Assembly: GCF_014701195.1 (NCBI RefSeq)
Contig: NZ_AP018712.1
Span: 948,501-1,012,500, forward strand
Direction of reading: 5' to 3'
Source of the DNA: Tepiditoga spiralis
GTDB taxonomy: Bacteria; Thermotogota; Thermotogae; Petrotogales; Petrotogaceae
Length of the DNA: 64,000 nt
The notes beneath the pieces were generated by a model. That model had not been told where the DNA came from and made no database searches. It saw only the letters and a program-made list of their open reading frames with translations. Positions within the stretch are counted from its first letter, which is position 1; every line of letters starts with the position of its first letter. Positions 19,745 through 28,569 of this stretch are shown here, one piece after another. Made by a program: the position numbers and the translations under genes.

Positions 19745-20628
19745 TAAATATTTAAACACCCCATGGCAAGAGATGCAAGTTTTGCTTCTGAATTGTCTGC
19801 TCTTGATACAATTACAATAGGAGCTTTTGCACCTAAAACTAATCCAGCTATATTTCCTCCGCCAATATAAATAGCTGATTTTCCAAGAACATTTCCAACC
19901 ATTATATCTGGAGCAACTAAAATATCAGCATGTCCAGCAACTTCACCTGAAACTTTTTTAATCTTTGCTGCTTTTTCACTTAAAGCATTATCAAGAGCTA
20001 AAGGACCATCAACAATACAACCCTTTATTTGACCTCTTCTATTCATTTGAGTTAATATAGCAGCATCCATAGTTGGCTGCATATCTTGATTTACAACTTC
20101 AACGTGTGCCAATATGCCAACCTTTGGAGTTTCAATTCCAAGAGATTTTGCAAGTTTTACAGAGTTATTTATTATAGCTACTTTTTGTTCAAGTGTTGGA
20201 TAAGGGATCATACCGCCATCTGTAACCATTACTAATTTTTCAAGAGCTGGAGTATCAAGAACAGCAACATGAGATAGAACACTACCAGTTCTAAGTCCCC
20301 ATTCTTTATTTAAAGCTGCCTTTAAAAGATAAGCTGTTTTTACAAGACCTTTCATTAAAACATCTGCTGCTCCAGATGAAACTAATCTAACTCCTTTTTC
20401 AGAAGCATCAATATCTCCATTTGCTTCAACTATATCAAAATCTTTTCCAACTTCTTTTAAGTTTGATTTTATCTTTTCAACATTTCCAACGAGAACTGGT
20501 TCTACAAATCCTTCGTCATATGCCATTGAAACAGCTTTAACTGCTTCTAAATCTTCTGCTCCAACAACAACAACTCTTTTTTTACCTTTTGATTTAGCCA
20601 TTGCTATTAATTCTTTAAAATCTTTCAT
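19744..20628 (-). CDS. ptb: Phosphate butyryl/acetyltransferase family enzyme
   Basis: The 294-residue product matches the phosphate acyltransferase family (Pta/Ptb). Key segments are VLMKGLVKTAYLLKAALNKE near residue 90, VTDGGMIPYPTLEQK near 134 and a glycine-rich C-terminal segment (IYIGGGNIAGLVLGAKAPIV). Such enzymes exchange acyl-CoA and acyl phosphate. The compact single-domain size and DGGMIPYP block favour phosphate butyryltransferase over acetyltransferase, but substrate is not proven. The ATG at 20628 is chosen because AAGGAGG lies upstream; the longer frame starts in sequence without one. It is translationally coupled to comEC. No butyrate kinase is in the window. Confidence 0.85.
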   Translation of the reverse strand: MKDFKELIAMAKSKGKKRVVVVGAEDLEAVKAVSMAYDEGFVEPVLVGNVEKIKSNLKEVGKDFDIVEANGDIDASEKGVRLVSSGAADVLMKGLVKTAYLLKAALNKEWGLRTGSVLSHVAVLDTPALEKLVMVTDGGMIPYPTLEQKVAIINNSVKLAKSLGIETPKVGILAHVEVVNQDMQPTMDAAILTQMNRRGQIKGCIVDGPLALDNALSEKAAKIKKVSGEVAGHADILVAPDIMVGNVLGKSAIYIGGGNIAGLVLGAKAPIVIVSRADNSEAKLASLAMGCLNI

Positions 20629-20731
20629 ATAAAGCCTCCTTATAGTTATTCTCATAACTATTTTACACTAAATATGAAAAAATTTTCAATCAGTATAAGA
20701 AGACATTATTGAGAATATTTAAAAATAAATG

Positions 20732-21550
20732 TCAATTTAAAACATTTATCTCAAATTTTGCCCTTCCTAAAATTTCATATTTTGATCCTTCTTTCCAAAC
20801 TTCACCAAAGTATCTTATTTTTTTACCTTTTAATTCATATAAGTTGAAATTTTTAAAAAAAGCATTAAATTCAGCTTGTCTAATAGAAACTACGAAATCA
20901 TTTTCATTTGAATAAATTTTGTAAAAACTTCCAGAGCGTCCAACATTACCAACAGTAAATTCTATCCATCTTATTTTTCCTATATCTTTCTTTGTCAATT
21001 GTTTTGGTGTTTTTATTATGGTATTATCATTATATTTTGAAAAAATACCATTTTTATGTTCAAAAGCATATTCATAAGCTTTTATGAAGATTTCTTTGTT
21101 TTTTGAAGAGTCATCATAAAAAAGAGGCCTTGCCAAACCATTTTTTAAAAGTTCTTCATTTAAAAAATGATATTTTCCATCTTTTTTATAGTAAATGTAT
21201 CCAAGTAGTCTTCCATAATTTCCATATTTATCTTGATCAAAATCCAAGTAAACAACATCTTTACTGTATACTTTTACACATTTTCTTGTATAATAATAAG
21301 CTTCCGTTCCATATTCACCAAGTGGTTTTGAACTAACATGTGTTTCTGGTGTGTCTATTCCTATGAATCTAACACTCGTTGGTTGACCATCATCTAATAC
21401 TTTAATAGTATCTCCATCAGCAATATCTAAAATAGAAAAACTTTCATAACCATTTGGAGTTAAAATTTTTTTATTTTGTTGTTTTGCACAACCAGTAAAA
21501 AGTAATGCAATAACAATTAAAAAAGCAAATATCAAGTTTCTTAATTTCAT
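20732..21550 (-). CDS. Thermonuclease (SNase-like) lipoprotein
   Basis: The 272-residue product has a lipobox signal peptide ending FTGC (Cys at about 20), so it should be lipid-anchored outside the cytoplasm. The staphylococcal-nuclease domain spans about 38-175. Catalytic candidates are the Arg of SVRFIGIDTPET, the Glu of PET and the Arg of YGRLLGYIYY, plus a DQDKYGNYGR segment. The C-terminal 75 residues (IRWIEFTVGNVGRSG ... KIRYFGEVW) look like an added OB fold. The predicted role is extracellular Ca2+-dependent DNA or RNA cleavage. It is divergent from the OB-fold lipoprotein gene and near a 5'-nucleotidase and comEC. Confidence 0.9.
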   Translation of the reverse strand: MKLRNLIFAFLIVIALLFTGCAKQQNKKILTPNGYESFSILDIADGDTIKVLDDGQPTSVRFIGIDTPETHVSSKPLGEYGTEAYYYTRKCVKVYSKDVVYLDFDQDKYGNYGRLLGYIYYKKDGKYHFLNEELLKNGLARPLFYDDSSKNKEIFIKAYEYAFEHKNGIFSKYNDNTIIKTPKQLTKKDIGKIRWIEFTVGNVGRSGSFYKIYSNENDFVVSIRQAEFNAFFKNFNLYELKGKKIRYFGEVWKEGSKYEILGRAKFEINVLN

Positions 21551-21694
21551 TTTTACAACCTCCCAAATTTTTATTCTTTAGAATATCAACTTTATCACAT
21601 TTTTTGAAAAAAAACAAATAAATTAATAAAAAAAGTTGATGTTAATTTTAAATATAAAGTATAAAATTGTAAAAAACATGATTAAAACTAAATA

Positions 21695-21719
21695 TTTGTA
21701 AATAATTAGAATTTACAAA
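21695..21719. promoter_or_regulatory. Palindromic operator candidate between divergent secreted-protein genes
   Basis: TTTGTAAAT and ATTTACAAA form a 9-bp inverted repeat with a seven-base spacer, about 45 bases upstream of the extended -10 box TGTTATAAT (21762-21770) that precedes the OB-fold lipoprotein gene. No T run follows, so an operator is likelier than a terminator. The binding protein is unknown. Confidence 0.4.
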
Positions 21720-21761
21720 CTTTACTTTGCTTAATATTAATTTTAAAAAACTTTTACTTTA

Positions 21762-21770
21762 TGTTATAAT
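21762..21770 (+). promoter_or_regulatory. Extended -10 promoter of the OB-fold lipoprotein gene
   Basis: TGTTATAAT is a perfect extended -10 element 60 bases before the start codon. No strong -35 hexamer is present. Confidence 0.6.
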
Positions 21771-21829
21771 GTACTCCTATGTAAAAATATATAATAATTC
21801 GAACACAATAAAAACTGGGAGGGATTAAC

Positions 21830-23157
21830 GTGAAAAAAGTTTTAACATTATCGGTATTAGTGGTAGCCATATTAATGGTATTTACAGGATGTTTACCAAA
21901 GACAAAATTTGGTACAGCTACTTTAAAAACGATACCTGAACTGAGAACATTAATTATGAATAACAAAGATACTTGGACAGATTTTGATGCAAAAGATAGA
22001 CTTTATGAAACAGAAGGAACCGTAGCTTATGAATATGTTTCGAATTCTGATTCTACTAAAAATTATGTTTATGTTGTTGATGATAAAGGAAATGGTATAA
22101 AATTATCTTATTTACACAAAAATGAATATGAAAATTTATTTAATGTAAATGATAAAATAAAAATAAAAGGTGTTCCATACTACAAAACTTGGGATGATCC
22201 TAATGTTTATGAATTGAGAATGGATATAAGCAACTATGGAACAATAACTGTATTAGAAGCAAATCATGGTATTGTTTTAAGCAGTGCAAAAAATCAAACT
22301 TCATCTTTAACGGGTTCTAATTTTGCAAACTTAATAAAGTTCACTGGAAAGTATGTAGATTCTGATCAATTTCAAAATAAAAACTTTACTTTAGCAAATG
22401 GAGATACTATTGTAATTGATTCCCATTCAACAATAGGTACATTAACTCCAAACTCTACATATACAGTAACAGGTGTAGTTGGCCAAAGTTTTGGTTACAG
22501 GGTATTCACATCAGATGCAAGTTGGACAACTCTTTTAGAAGCAGCACCACCAGCACCAACACCTGAATCAACTTATACAGGAATCGAAAAAGTAAAAAAT
22601 GATTTTTTAACTAATTCTGCAAGTAATACATTTAAAAACATTGAAGGTAAGTTGTTTATATAAAGAGTGGAAAGCCTTACTTAAACGATGATAAAACTGG
22701 TATATATGTGAATTATTCAATTTCTGGAATAAATATTGGAGACAAAATAAAGATAGACGGTGAAATTTATCAAGATACATATAATCATAACTTTAGATTT
22801 AAAAACATAACTTCTCCTTCTACAACAGTAAGTACAGGAAATACAATAAATTATTTTACACTTGACAAAGAATTGTGGAGCAAAAATGATTGGGATACAG
22901 CTGTTGTTTGGGGACAAAGAATAGTTAAAGTAAAAGGTACTTTAAAACCAATTGATGGAGATAATTATAACTATGAATTTACTTATACAACTTCAACTGG
23001 TGATGCAACAATGTTAGCTTATTCAAAATCAATAATAGATGATGCAAATGGAGGAGCTTTAACAACAACTAAAGATGCTACATTAATTGGTATTTTAGAA
23101 AAATACAAAAATCAATGGGAAATCAAACCAAGAACTAAGGATGATGTAGAATTTTAA
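21830..23157 (+). pseudogene. Frameshifted OB-fold repeat lipoprotein
   Basis: Two open frames belong to one gene. The first (21830-22663, 277 residues) starts with a lipobox signal peptide (FTGC) and contains two strand-rich repeats of OB type (VNDKIKIKGVPYY, then YTVTGVVGQSFG). It ends in NIEGKLFI-stop. The second frame, read back from 22708 to 22651, continues sensibly as VVYIKSGKPYLNDDKTGIYV and then GDKIKIDGEIYQ, a third OB-like repeat, ending at 23157. Adding one A to the GGTAAG run near 22648 would join them into about 442 residues. Either a true one-base deletion or a sequence error explains this. OB-fold lipoproteins of this sort may bind nucleic acid. A beta-barrel gene follows after 13 bases. 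Confidence 0.75.
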
Positions 23158-23170
23158 TGGAGGATAAAAA

Positions 23171-24292
23171 ATGAAAAAAACAATTTTATTTTTAATTTTA
23201 ACACTTTTTGTAGTAACGATTTTTGCAAGAGGAACAGTGATGTCTGTTTTGGGATTGTACACTTTGAACTTGGATGACAAAAATACATTTTCAAATCCAT
23301 TTCCAATACTATACTTTAAGTCTGAATTAGCTCCAAATCTTGAATTGAAGTTTGATTATTATTTGGGCCTTTCTCCAAGATATTCATTTAAAGTAGATGA
23401 GAATGGTGAATATGATTTGCCTATACCAAATCATTACTCTTTAAATTATACGACAAGAAATTTATTTTTAACTGTAGGAAATCCAAAGTTTAAAAGTTAT
23501 TCTTATGATTTTATCAAAGAAGATGGTTTTAGAATAGGTGGATTTAAAGATGATTTAGCTACTGGTATTGGTGGATATTTAAAAGCTGGCATTTTAAAGC
23601 TTGGAGGATACTACAACTTAAACTACAGTTACTTTGAAACTGATGAAAGTAGAAAAGATGGTGATGATTCATATGCTTTAATGGTTGGTATGGATTCAAG
23701 ATATCAAAGATTGATGGGATATCTTTCAAAAGATAAGTATGGTAAATTAAACTTGTCTATTGATGGATACCACAGTTTTAAAGTAAATAGAAAAACTAAC
23801 TATCAATTTTATTATGGTGCAGGATATGCTGTAAATGCTACAGATGATATGCAAAATGATTTAACAGAACTTTCAAGTATTATTACTACACCAAAGATTA
23901 TTGCAGGTATGAGAATGTATACAAAACCTGTTTATGTAAAGGGATTATTTTATTATAATTTAGATACAAATGGAAAGAACAATTATCATATACAAGTCGA
24001 TGGTGCAAATGATAGTCCTAATGGAAAAACATGGTTATATGACTTTAAATTTGGATATCAATTACAAAAACCATGGACAATTGAAGGATTTATAAGAGGA
24101 AACTCTAAAGATGAAGGAATATTAACAGATTATATAACTGATTATGGAGCTACATTAATTGGTGATTATTTTTCTATAACCTTTGCAATGAAAGATGCAA
24201 ATGGTAGAACAGATGGAAATCAAAATATTGTAATCTCATTTTCTACTTGGAATGATTTTGCATTTTTAGATGGAGCACTTTTAGGAGATTAA
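23171..24292 (+). CDS. Outer-membrane beta-barrel protein
   Basis: The 373-residue product has a signal peptide (MKKTILFLILTLFVVTIFA). Amphipathic strands then alternate with Gly/Tyr/Asp-rich turns throughout (for example GGYLKAGILKLGGYYNLNYS), and the C-terminal strand region is aromatic. This is a typical Thermotogota outer-membrane barrel with no family name I can assign. It starts 13 bases after the OB-fold lipoprotein gene, with GGAGG, so the two are cotranscribed. A channel for products of the nearby secreted nucleases is a reasonable but untested idea. A hairpin terminator follows. Confidence 0.65.
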   Translation: MKKTILFLILTLFVVTIFARGTVMSVLGLYTLNLDDKNTFSNPFPILYFKSELAPNLELKFDYYLGLSPRYSFKVDENGEYDLPIPNHYSLNYTTRNLFLTVGNPKFKSYSYDFIKEDGFRIGGFKDDLATGIGGYLKAGILKLGGYYNLNYSYFETDESRKDGDDSYALMVGMDSRYQRLMGYLSKDKYGKLNLSIDGYHSFKVNRKTNYQFYYGAGYAVNATDDMQNDLTELSSIITTPKIIAGMRMYTKPVYVKGLFYYNLDTNGKNNYHIQVDGANDSPNGKTWLYDFKFGYQLQKPWTIEGFIRGNSKDEGILTDYITDYGATLIGDYFSITFAMKDANGRTDGNQNIVISFSTWNDFAFLDGALLGD

Positions 24293-24318
24293 TTTAAAAT
24301 ATCGTATATTTAATATTG

Positions 24319-24347
24319 AGTCGTTTGCCAGAGCAAACGACTTTTTT
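24319..24347 (+). terminator. Hairpin terminator placed directly before the next ribosome site
   Basis: AGTCGTTTGC and GCAAACGACT form a 10-bp stem with a four-base loop and a T6 run. The AAGGAGG of the next gene begins only about eight bases later, so no promoter fits between them. Confidence 0.85.
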
Positions 24348-24368
24348 AAACAAAAAGGAGGAACACTT

Positions 24369-25217
24369 TTGAAAAAAATTTTATTATACACTTTTTTTAT
24401 AATTTTAATACTTGTATTATCTTCATGTTTACCGCATTCAAACAATAATGAAGTTTTAACAGGAGATGTATTATTTGACAATGCACACTCACAAACAGCA
24501 GGGAATGCAGACTGGACAATAACAGGAGGTTTTTCTGATTTTGCAAATGATATAAAAAAAATAGGTTTAAATGTACAACAATGGGGTAATGATGAAACAG
24601 GATCTAGTCAAAGAGATGATGATGCACCAATAACCTATGACACATTAAAAAATTTTAAGGTTTATATAATACCAGAACCAAATAAACCTTTCACAAGTCA
24701 AGAACAAGCAGATATAATAAAGTACATAAATGATGGAGGAAGTGTCTTTTTTATAAGCGATCACATAAGAGCAGATAGAAACAATAACGGATGGGATGCA
24801 GTACAAATATTCAATGGTTTTAAACGAGGAACTCATACAATAGAAAATAAAAATAATTATACAGATGATTTTGTAGGGAAATTAGGATTTAGATTTAGGG
24901 AAGTTCAATACAGTCAAGATCCAATAACAAACATGAAAACACATGAAATAACAAACGGAGTAACACAAGTTGGAATGTGGGCTGGTTCAACACTGTATAT
25001 AAAAGATAGCAATATAAATGGATTAGTTTATTTAACAAATGAAAATAGTGGACCATATGTAATAGCGGGAACATATGGAAAAGGAAAGTTTGTTGCAATA
25101 GGAGATAGTTCACCAATAGACGATGGAAGTGGTGCAGACAGTAAATTGTACGATGGATACAATGATTTAGATGATGCTAAACTTTGTATGAATATAATAA
25201 AATGGTTGAATAAATAA
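24369..25217 (+). CDS. Secreted lipoprotein with GATase/IFT52-like fold
   Basis: The start is TTG, seven bases after AAGGAGG. The 282-residue product has a lipobox signal peptide (LVLSSC). The body has an alpha/beta pattern seen in DUF4350/IFT52-like, GATase-like proteins: DVLFDNAHSQ at the start, FKVYIIPEP, then IIKYINDGGSVFFISDH and a late GKGKFVAIGDSSPIDDG. Such domains occur in bacterial secreted proteins alongside nucleases, often with no known catalysis. It lies between the barrel gene and the 5'-nucleotidase, downstream of a terminator with no promoter of its own visible. The function is not established. Confidence 0.65.
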   Translation: MKKILLYTFFIILILVLSSCLPHSNNNEVLTGDVLFDNAHSQTAGNADWTITGGFSDFANDIKKIGLNVQQWGNDETGSSQRDDDAPITYDTLKNFKVYIIPEPNKPFTSQEQADIIKYINDGGSVFFISDHIRADRNNNGWDAVQIFNGFKRGTHTIENKNNYTDDFVGKLGFRFREVQYSQDPITNMKTHEITNGVTQVGMWAGSTLYIKDSNINGLVYLTNENSGPYVIAGTYGKGKFVAIGDSSPIDDGSGADSKLYDGYNDLDDAKLCMNIIKWLNK

Positions 25218-25238
25218 ATTTAATAATAACTATTAAAT

Positions 25239-25267
25239 TTGAATAAAATATTAAAAAGGTGTATAAT
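25239..25267 (+). promoter_or_regulatory. Promoter of the 5'-nucleotidase gene
   Basis: TTGAAT (25239-25244), a 17-base spacer and TATAAT (25262-25267) lie 31 bases before the start codon. This is one of the best housekeeping-type promoters in the window. Confidence 0.8.
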
Positions 25268-25298
25268 TGTTATACCAATATAAAAGGGGGTAGTATAA

Positions 25299-27302
25299 AT
25301 GTTAAGAAAAACACTTGTTTTTATGCTTATCATTATTAGTGTTTTTGTACTGGCAGATGTACAATTACAAATTTTAGCAACGTCAGATTCTCATGGAAGA
25401 TTTTTACCTTATGATTATGCAGTTAACTCAGAAAATAATGCGGGTAGTTTAGCACAGGTTTATACTGTTGTTAAAAAATTAAGAGCAGAAAATCCTAATA
25501 CTATATTGATAGATGTTGGAGATACCATACAAGATAACTCTGCTTCATTATTTATAAATGATGCAGTAAATCCTATGATGCTTGCTTTAAATGAAATAGG
25601 ATACGATGTTTGGGTGCTTGGAAATCATGAATTTAACTATGGAATTCCTGCACTTGAAAAAGTAATGAAACAATTTAAACATCCAGAGAATCTTCTTGGT
25701 GGAAATGTTTATAAACCAGATGGAACAAGATTAGCTAAACCCTATACTATTATAGAAAAAGATGGTATAAAAGTTGGAATTATTGGTATGGTAACTCCAA
25801 ATATAAAAAAATGGGATGCTTCAAACTTAGCTAATTATAAAGTTACAAATCCTATTGATGAAACAAGAGAAGCAATAAAAGAATTAAAGGGAAAGGTTGA
25901 TATTATAATTGCAACAGAACATATGGCTTTAGATGATGAATACGATGTTAAGGGATCTGGTGCTCTTGATGTTATAGCAGCTAATCCTGAAATTAATGTT
26001 TTTGTAGCAGCACATGCTCATGTTAAAATAGCAAATGAATATTATTATAAAGGTAAGTTATACAAGGAAAATGAATTAACAGACGAAATTAAAAATAATG
26101 GTACATTAATTGTTGAACCTTATAAATGGGGAAGAACTATATCTCAAGTTTTAATAAACTTTAAAAAAGAAAATGGGAAGTATGTTGTTGAAAGTAGAAG
26201 TTCGAAAAACATAGATATGAAAGCAAAACATGGTAATGAAGTAGAAGTTGTTCCAGCAGATAAAACTTTAGAAACAGAACTTCAACCATATAATGAAAGA
26301 GCAATTAGCTATGCAGAAAAAGTTTTTGGAGAAATGAAAGGTGGAAACTTAGTACCAGATAACACAATAAAAGGTAGTTGTATTGCAAAATTACAACCAA
26401 ATGCTATGATTGATTTAATAAATAAAACACAAATGAAATATGGAGAAAGAATTGCTGGCAGAAAAATTGATGTAGCTTCAGCTGCGGTTTTTAGAGAAGA
26501 TTCTAATATAAAAGAAGGAAAAATTGCCAATAGTGATATGGCTTTAATTTATAAATATGATAATACATTGTATGTTCTTGAAATTAAAGGTAAACAGTTA
26601 AAAGAATATATGGAATGGTCAGCAGCATATTATAATCAATTTAAAGATGGTGATTTAACTATATCATTTAATCCAGATATAAGAGGATATAATTATGATA
26701 TGTTTAATGGTGTAAAGTATGAAATTGATATATCTAAACCAGCTGGTCATAGAATAGTTAATTTAAGAAAAATGGATGGAACACCAATAAAAGATACAGA
26801 TGTTTTAACCTTAGCTGTAAATAATTATAGAGCTAATTCACAGTTATTAAAACCAGGAGCAATTTTTAAAGATGGTGAAGATTTACCTAAATTATTGGGT
26901 AAATCAACAGATGTTCCAGAATTTGTTGATGGAAGAATAAGAGATCTTTTAAGAAAATATATTAAAGAAGAATTAAATGGTGTTTTAACGCCTAAATATG
27001 ATAATAATTGGAAGATAATAGGATATAAATGGGATCCAAAATATAGAGCAGCTGCAATAAAATTAATAAATGAAGGTAAAATAAATCTAATTGCTGCAGG
27101 TAGATCTTCTTCTAATTCAGTTTCTGTGACTAAGAAAGATGTTGATGCTTTAACAAGTTCTTATATGATAAAAGAAGGAGATACCTTAAGTTCAATTGCA
27201 AAAAAAGTAGGAAGTAATTATATGTATCTTGCAGAATTGAATGGAATTTCAGCACCTTACGTTATTCATGTTTATGATGAACTTTTAATACCTAAAAAAT
27301 AA
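25299..27302 (+). CDS. Secreted 5'-nucleotidase (UshA-like) with C-terminal LysM domain
   Basis: The 667-residue product has a signal peptide (to about residue 19). The calcineurin-like metallophosphatase domain carries ATSDSHGRF, DVGDTIQDN, LGNHEFNYG and AHAHV metal ligands. The 5'-nucleotidase C-terminal substrate domain spans about 330-560. A LysM repeat near 620-667 (MIKEGDTLSSIAKKVGS) would hold the enzyme on peptidoglycan. It would remove phosphate from extracellular nucleotides, allowing nucleoside uptake. It has its own promoter, and it completes a set with the thermonuclease and OB-fold lipoprotein nearby. Length fits the UshA/YhcR nucleotidase class plus LysM. Confidence 0.93.
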   Translation: MLRKTLVFMLIIISVFVLADVQLQILATSDSHGRFLPYDYAVNSENNAGSLAQVYTVVKKLRAENPNTILIDVGDTIQDNSASLFINDAVNPMMLALNEIGYDVWVLGNHEFNYGIPALEKVMKQFKHPENLLGGNVYKPDGTRLAKPYTIIEKDGIKVGIIGMVTPNIKKWDASNLANYKVTNPIDETREAIKELKGKVDIIIATEHMALDDEYDVKGSGALDVIAANPEINVFVAAHAHVKIANEYYYKGKLYKENELTDEIKNNGTLIVEPYKWGRTISQVLINFKKENGKYVVESRSSKNIDMKAKHGNEVEVVPADKTLETELQPYNERAISYAEKVFGEMKGGNLVPDNTIKGSCIAKLQPNAMIDLINKTQMKYGERIAGRKIDVASAAVFREDSNIKEGKIANSDMALIYKYDNTLYVLEIKGKQLKEYMEWSAAYYNQFKDGDLTISFNPDIRGYNYDMFNGVKYEIDISKPAGHRIVNLRKMDGTPIKDTDVLTLAVNNYRANSQLLKPGAIFKDGEDLPKLLGKSTDVPEFVDGRIRDLLRKYIKEELNGVLTPKYDNNWKIIGYKWDPKYRAAAIKLINEGKINLIAAGRSSSNSVSVTKKDVDALTSSYMIKEGDTLSSIAKKVGSNYMYLAELNGISAPYVIHVYDELLIPKK

Positions 27303-27313
27303 ACTATAAATAT

Positions 27314-27339
27314 AACGGGAGCTTTGCTCCCGTTTTTTT
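27314..27339 (+). terminator. Intrinsic terminator abutting the next ribosome site
   Basis: AACGGGAGC and GCTCCCGTT pair around TTT and are followed by T7. The GGAGG of the YibE/F gene starts at the base after the T run. Confidence 0.9.
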
Positions 27340-27348
27340 GGAGGAAAA

Positions 27349-28494
27349 ATGAAAAAAAAACCTGAAATAATAGTTGTTTTATCAGTGTTATTTGTATCTA
27401 TATTTTTAATGTTTTATTCACCATACGAAATTATGGAAAAGAAAAAATATCAAGAAATTACTGATTATAAATATGCAAAAGCAAAAGTTTTAGAGATTAT
27501 AGAAGATACGACTAAAGACAAAGTGAAAAATGATGTTTCTCATATGAGATATCAAAAATTTAAATTAGAAATTCTTACTGGACCACATAAAGGAGAAAAA
27601 TATATAATAAACCATGCAATTGAAATTATAGATGTTTATTATATTCTTGTAAAAGAAAAAGACAGTATAATTATTTCATATACTGAAAATGATAAAAATA
27701 AAATTATGACTATTTCTTTGTATGAAATAAATAGAGAAAAGTATGTGTATGGAATAATTTTAATATTTTTTATTTCATTAATAATTATAGCTAAAATAAA
27801 AGGATTAAAATCATCATTGACGCTATTTTTTACAGCTATAGTAATAATAAAAATACTTTTACCTATGATTTTAATGGGATATAATCCAATAAATTTAACT
27901 ATTATTTTGTGCAGTTTTATAGCTTTAGGTACATTATTGATTATAGGTGGAGTTAATAAAAAATCTTTTTCTGCAATAATAGGAACTATGGGAGGATTAG
28001 CAATATCTGGAATTATAGCTGCTATTATAGGAAATTTATCAAGGGTTTCAGGTCTTGCAGGAGATAGTGCAAGAATGATAAAATTTTTGCACAGAGATTT
28101 ACAATTAGATTTTAAAGGAATATTATTTTCTGCCATATTAATAGGAGCACTTGGAGCTGTAATGGATGTAGGACTTTCAATTGCTTCAGCATTAAATGAA
28201 ATTGTTAGCGTTAAACCAGATATAAGTAATAAAAATTTAATAAAATCTGGTATGAACGTTGGAAAAGATATAGTTGGATCAATGTCAAATACATTAATTT
28301 TAGCTTATGTTGGTGGTGCTTTACAATTACTTATTTTGTTTTTAGCAACTAAAACTCATTATATTCAATTAATAAATATCGAATTAATATCTTCAGAAAT
28401 TATAACTGCAGTTTCTGGAAGTATAGGGTTAATTTGGAGTGTTCCATTAACTATTTTAGCTTTTGTTTTATTGAGAAATAAAAATAAAAAATGA
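27349..28494 (+). CDS. YibE/F family membrane protein
   Basis: The 381-residue protein has an N-terminal membrane anchor, a soluble beta-rich region to about residue 125, then seven or so membrane helices. The YibE/F signature is in the second half: GGLAISGIIAAIIGNLSRVS, a FKGILFSAILIGALGAVMDVG block and SMSNTLILAYVGGALQLLI. The family is widespread in Firmicutes and Thermotogota; its transport or other role is not known. The preceding terminator abuts its ribosome site, so transcription must come by readthrough or from a promoter inside the upstream gene. Confidence 0.88.
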   Translation: MKKKPEIIVVLSVLFVSIFLMFYSPYEIMEKKKYQEITDYKYAKAKVLEIIEDTTKDKVKNDVSHMRYQKFKLEILTGPHKGEKYIINHAIEIIDVYYILVKEKDSIIISYTENDKNKIMTISLYEINREKYVYGIILIFFISLIIIAKIKGLKSSLTLFFTAIVIIKILLPMILMGYNPINLTIILCSFIALGTLLIIGGVNKKSFSAIIGTMGGLAISGIIAAIIGNLSRVSGLAGDSARMIKFLHRDLQLDFKGILFSAILIGALGAVMDVGLSIASALNEIVSVKPDISNKNLIKSGMNVGKDIVGSMSNTLILAYVGGALQLLILFLATKTHYIQLINIELISSEIITAVSGSIGLIWSVPLTILAFVLLRNKNKK

Positions 28495-28498
28495 TAAA

Positions 28499-28526
28499 AA
28501 ATCCCAGTATTGCTGGGGTTTTTTAT
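28499..28526 (+). terminator. Intrinsic terminator of the YibE/F gene
   Basis: ATCCCAG and CTGGGGT pair with one G-T wobble, followed by a T6 run. Confidence 0.8.
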
Positions 28527-28540
28527 TTTTTTAATATATA

Positions 28541-28549
28541 TGTTATAAT
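28541..28549 (+). promoter_or_regulatory. Extended -10 promoter of the AAA/PD-(D/E)XK gene
   Basis: TGTTATAAT lies about 20 bases before the start codon, just after the preceding terminator. No clear -35 box is seen. Confidence 0.6.
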
Positions 28550-28569
28550 AAAAATTAGAGGTGATAAAA

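Noticed and set aside
22708-23157. A separate 149-residue gene starting at GTG 22708
   Set aside because: No ribosome site, and the frame continues upstream as sensible protein sequence that joins the preceding lipoprotein by a one-base shift.
27639-28136. 165-codon minus-strand frame inside the YibE/F gene
   Set aside because: Antisense shadow of a well-supported membrane-protein gene, with no ribosome site.
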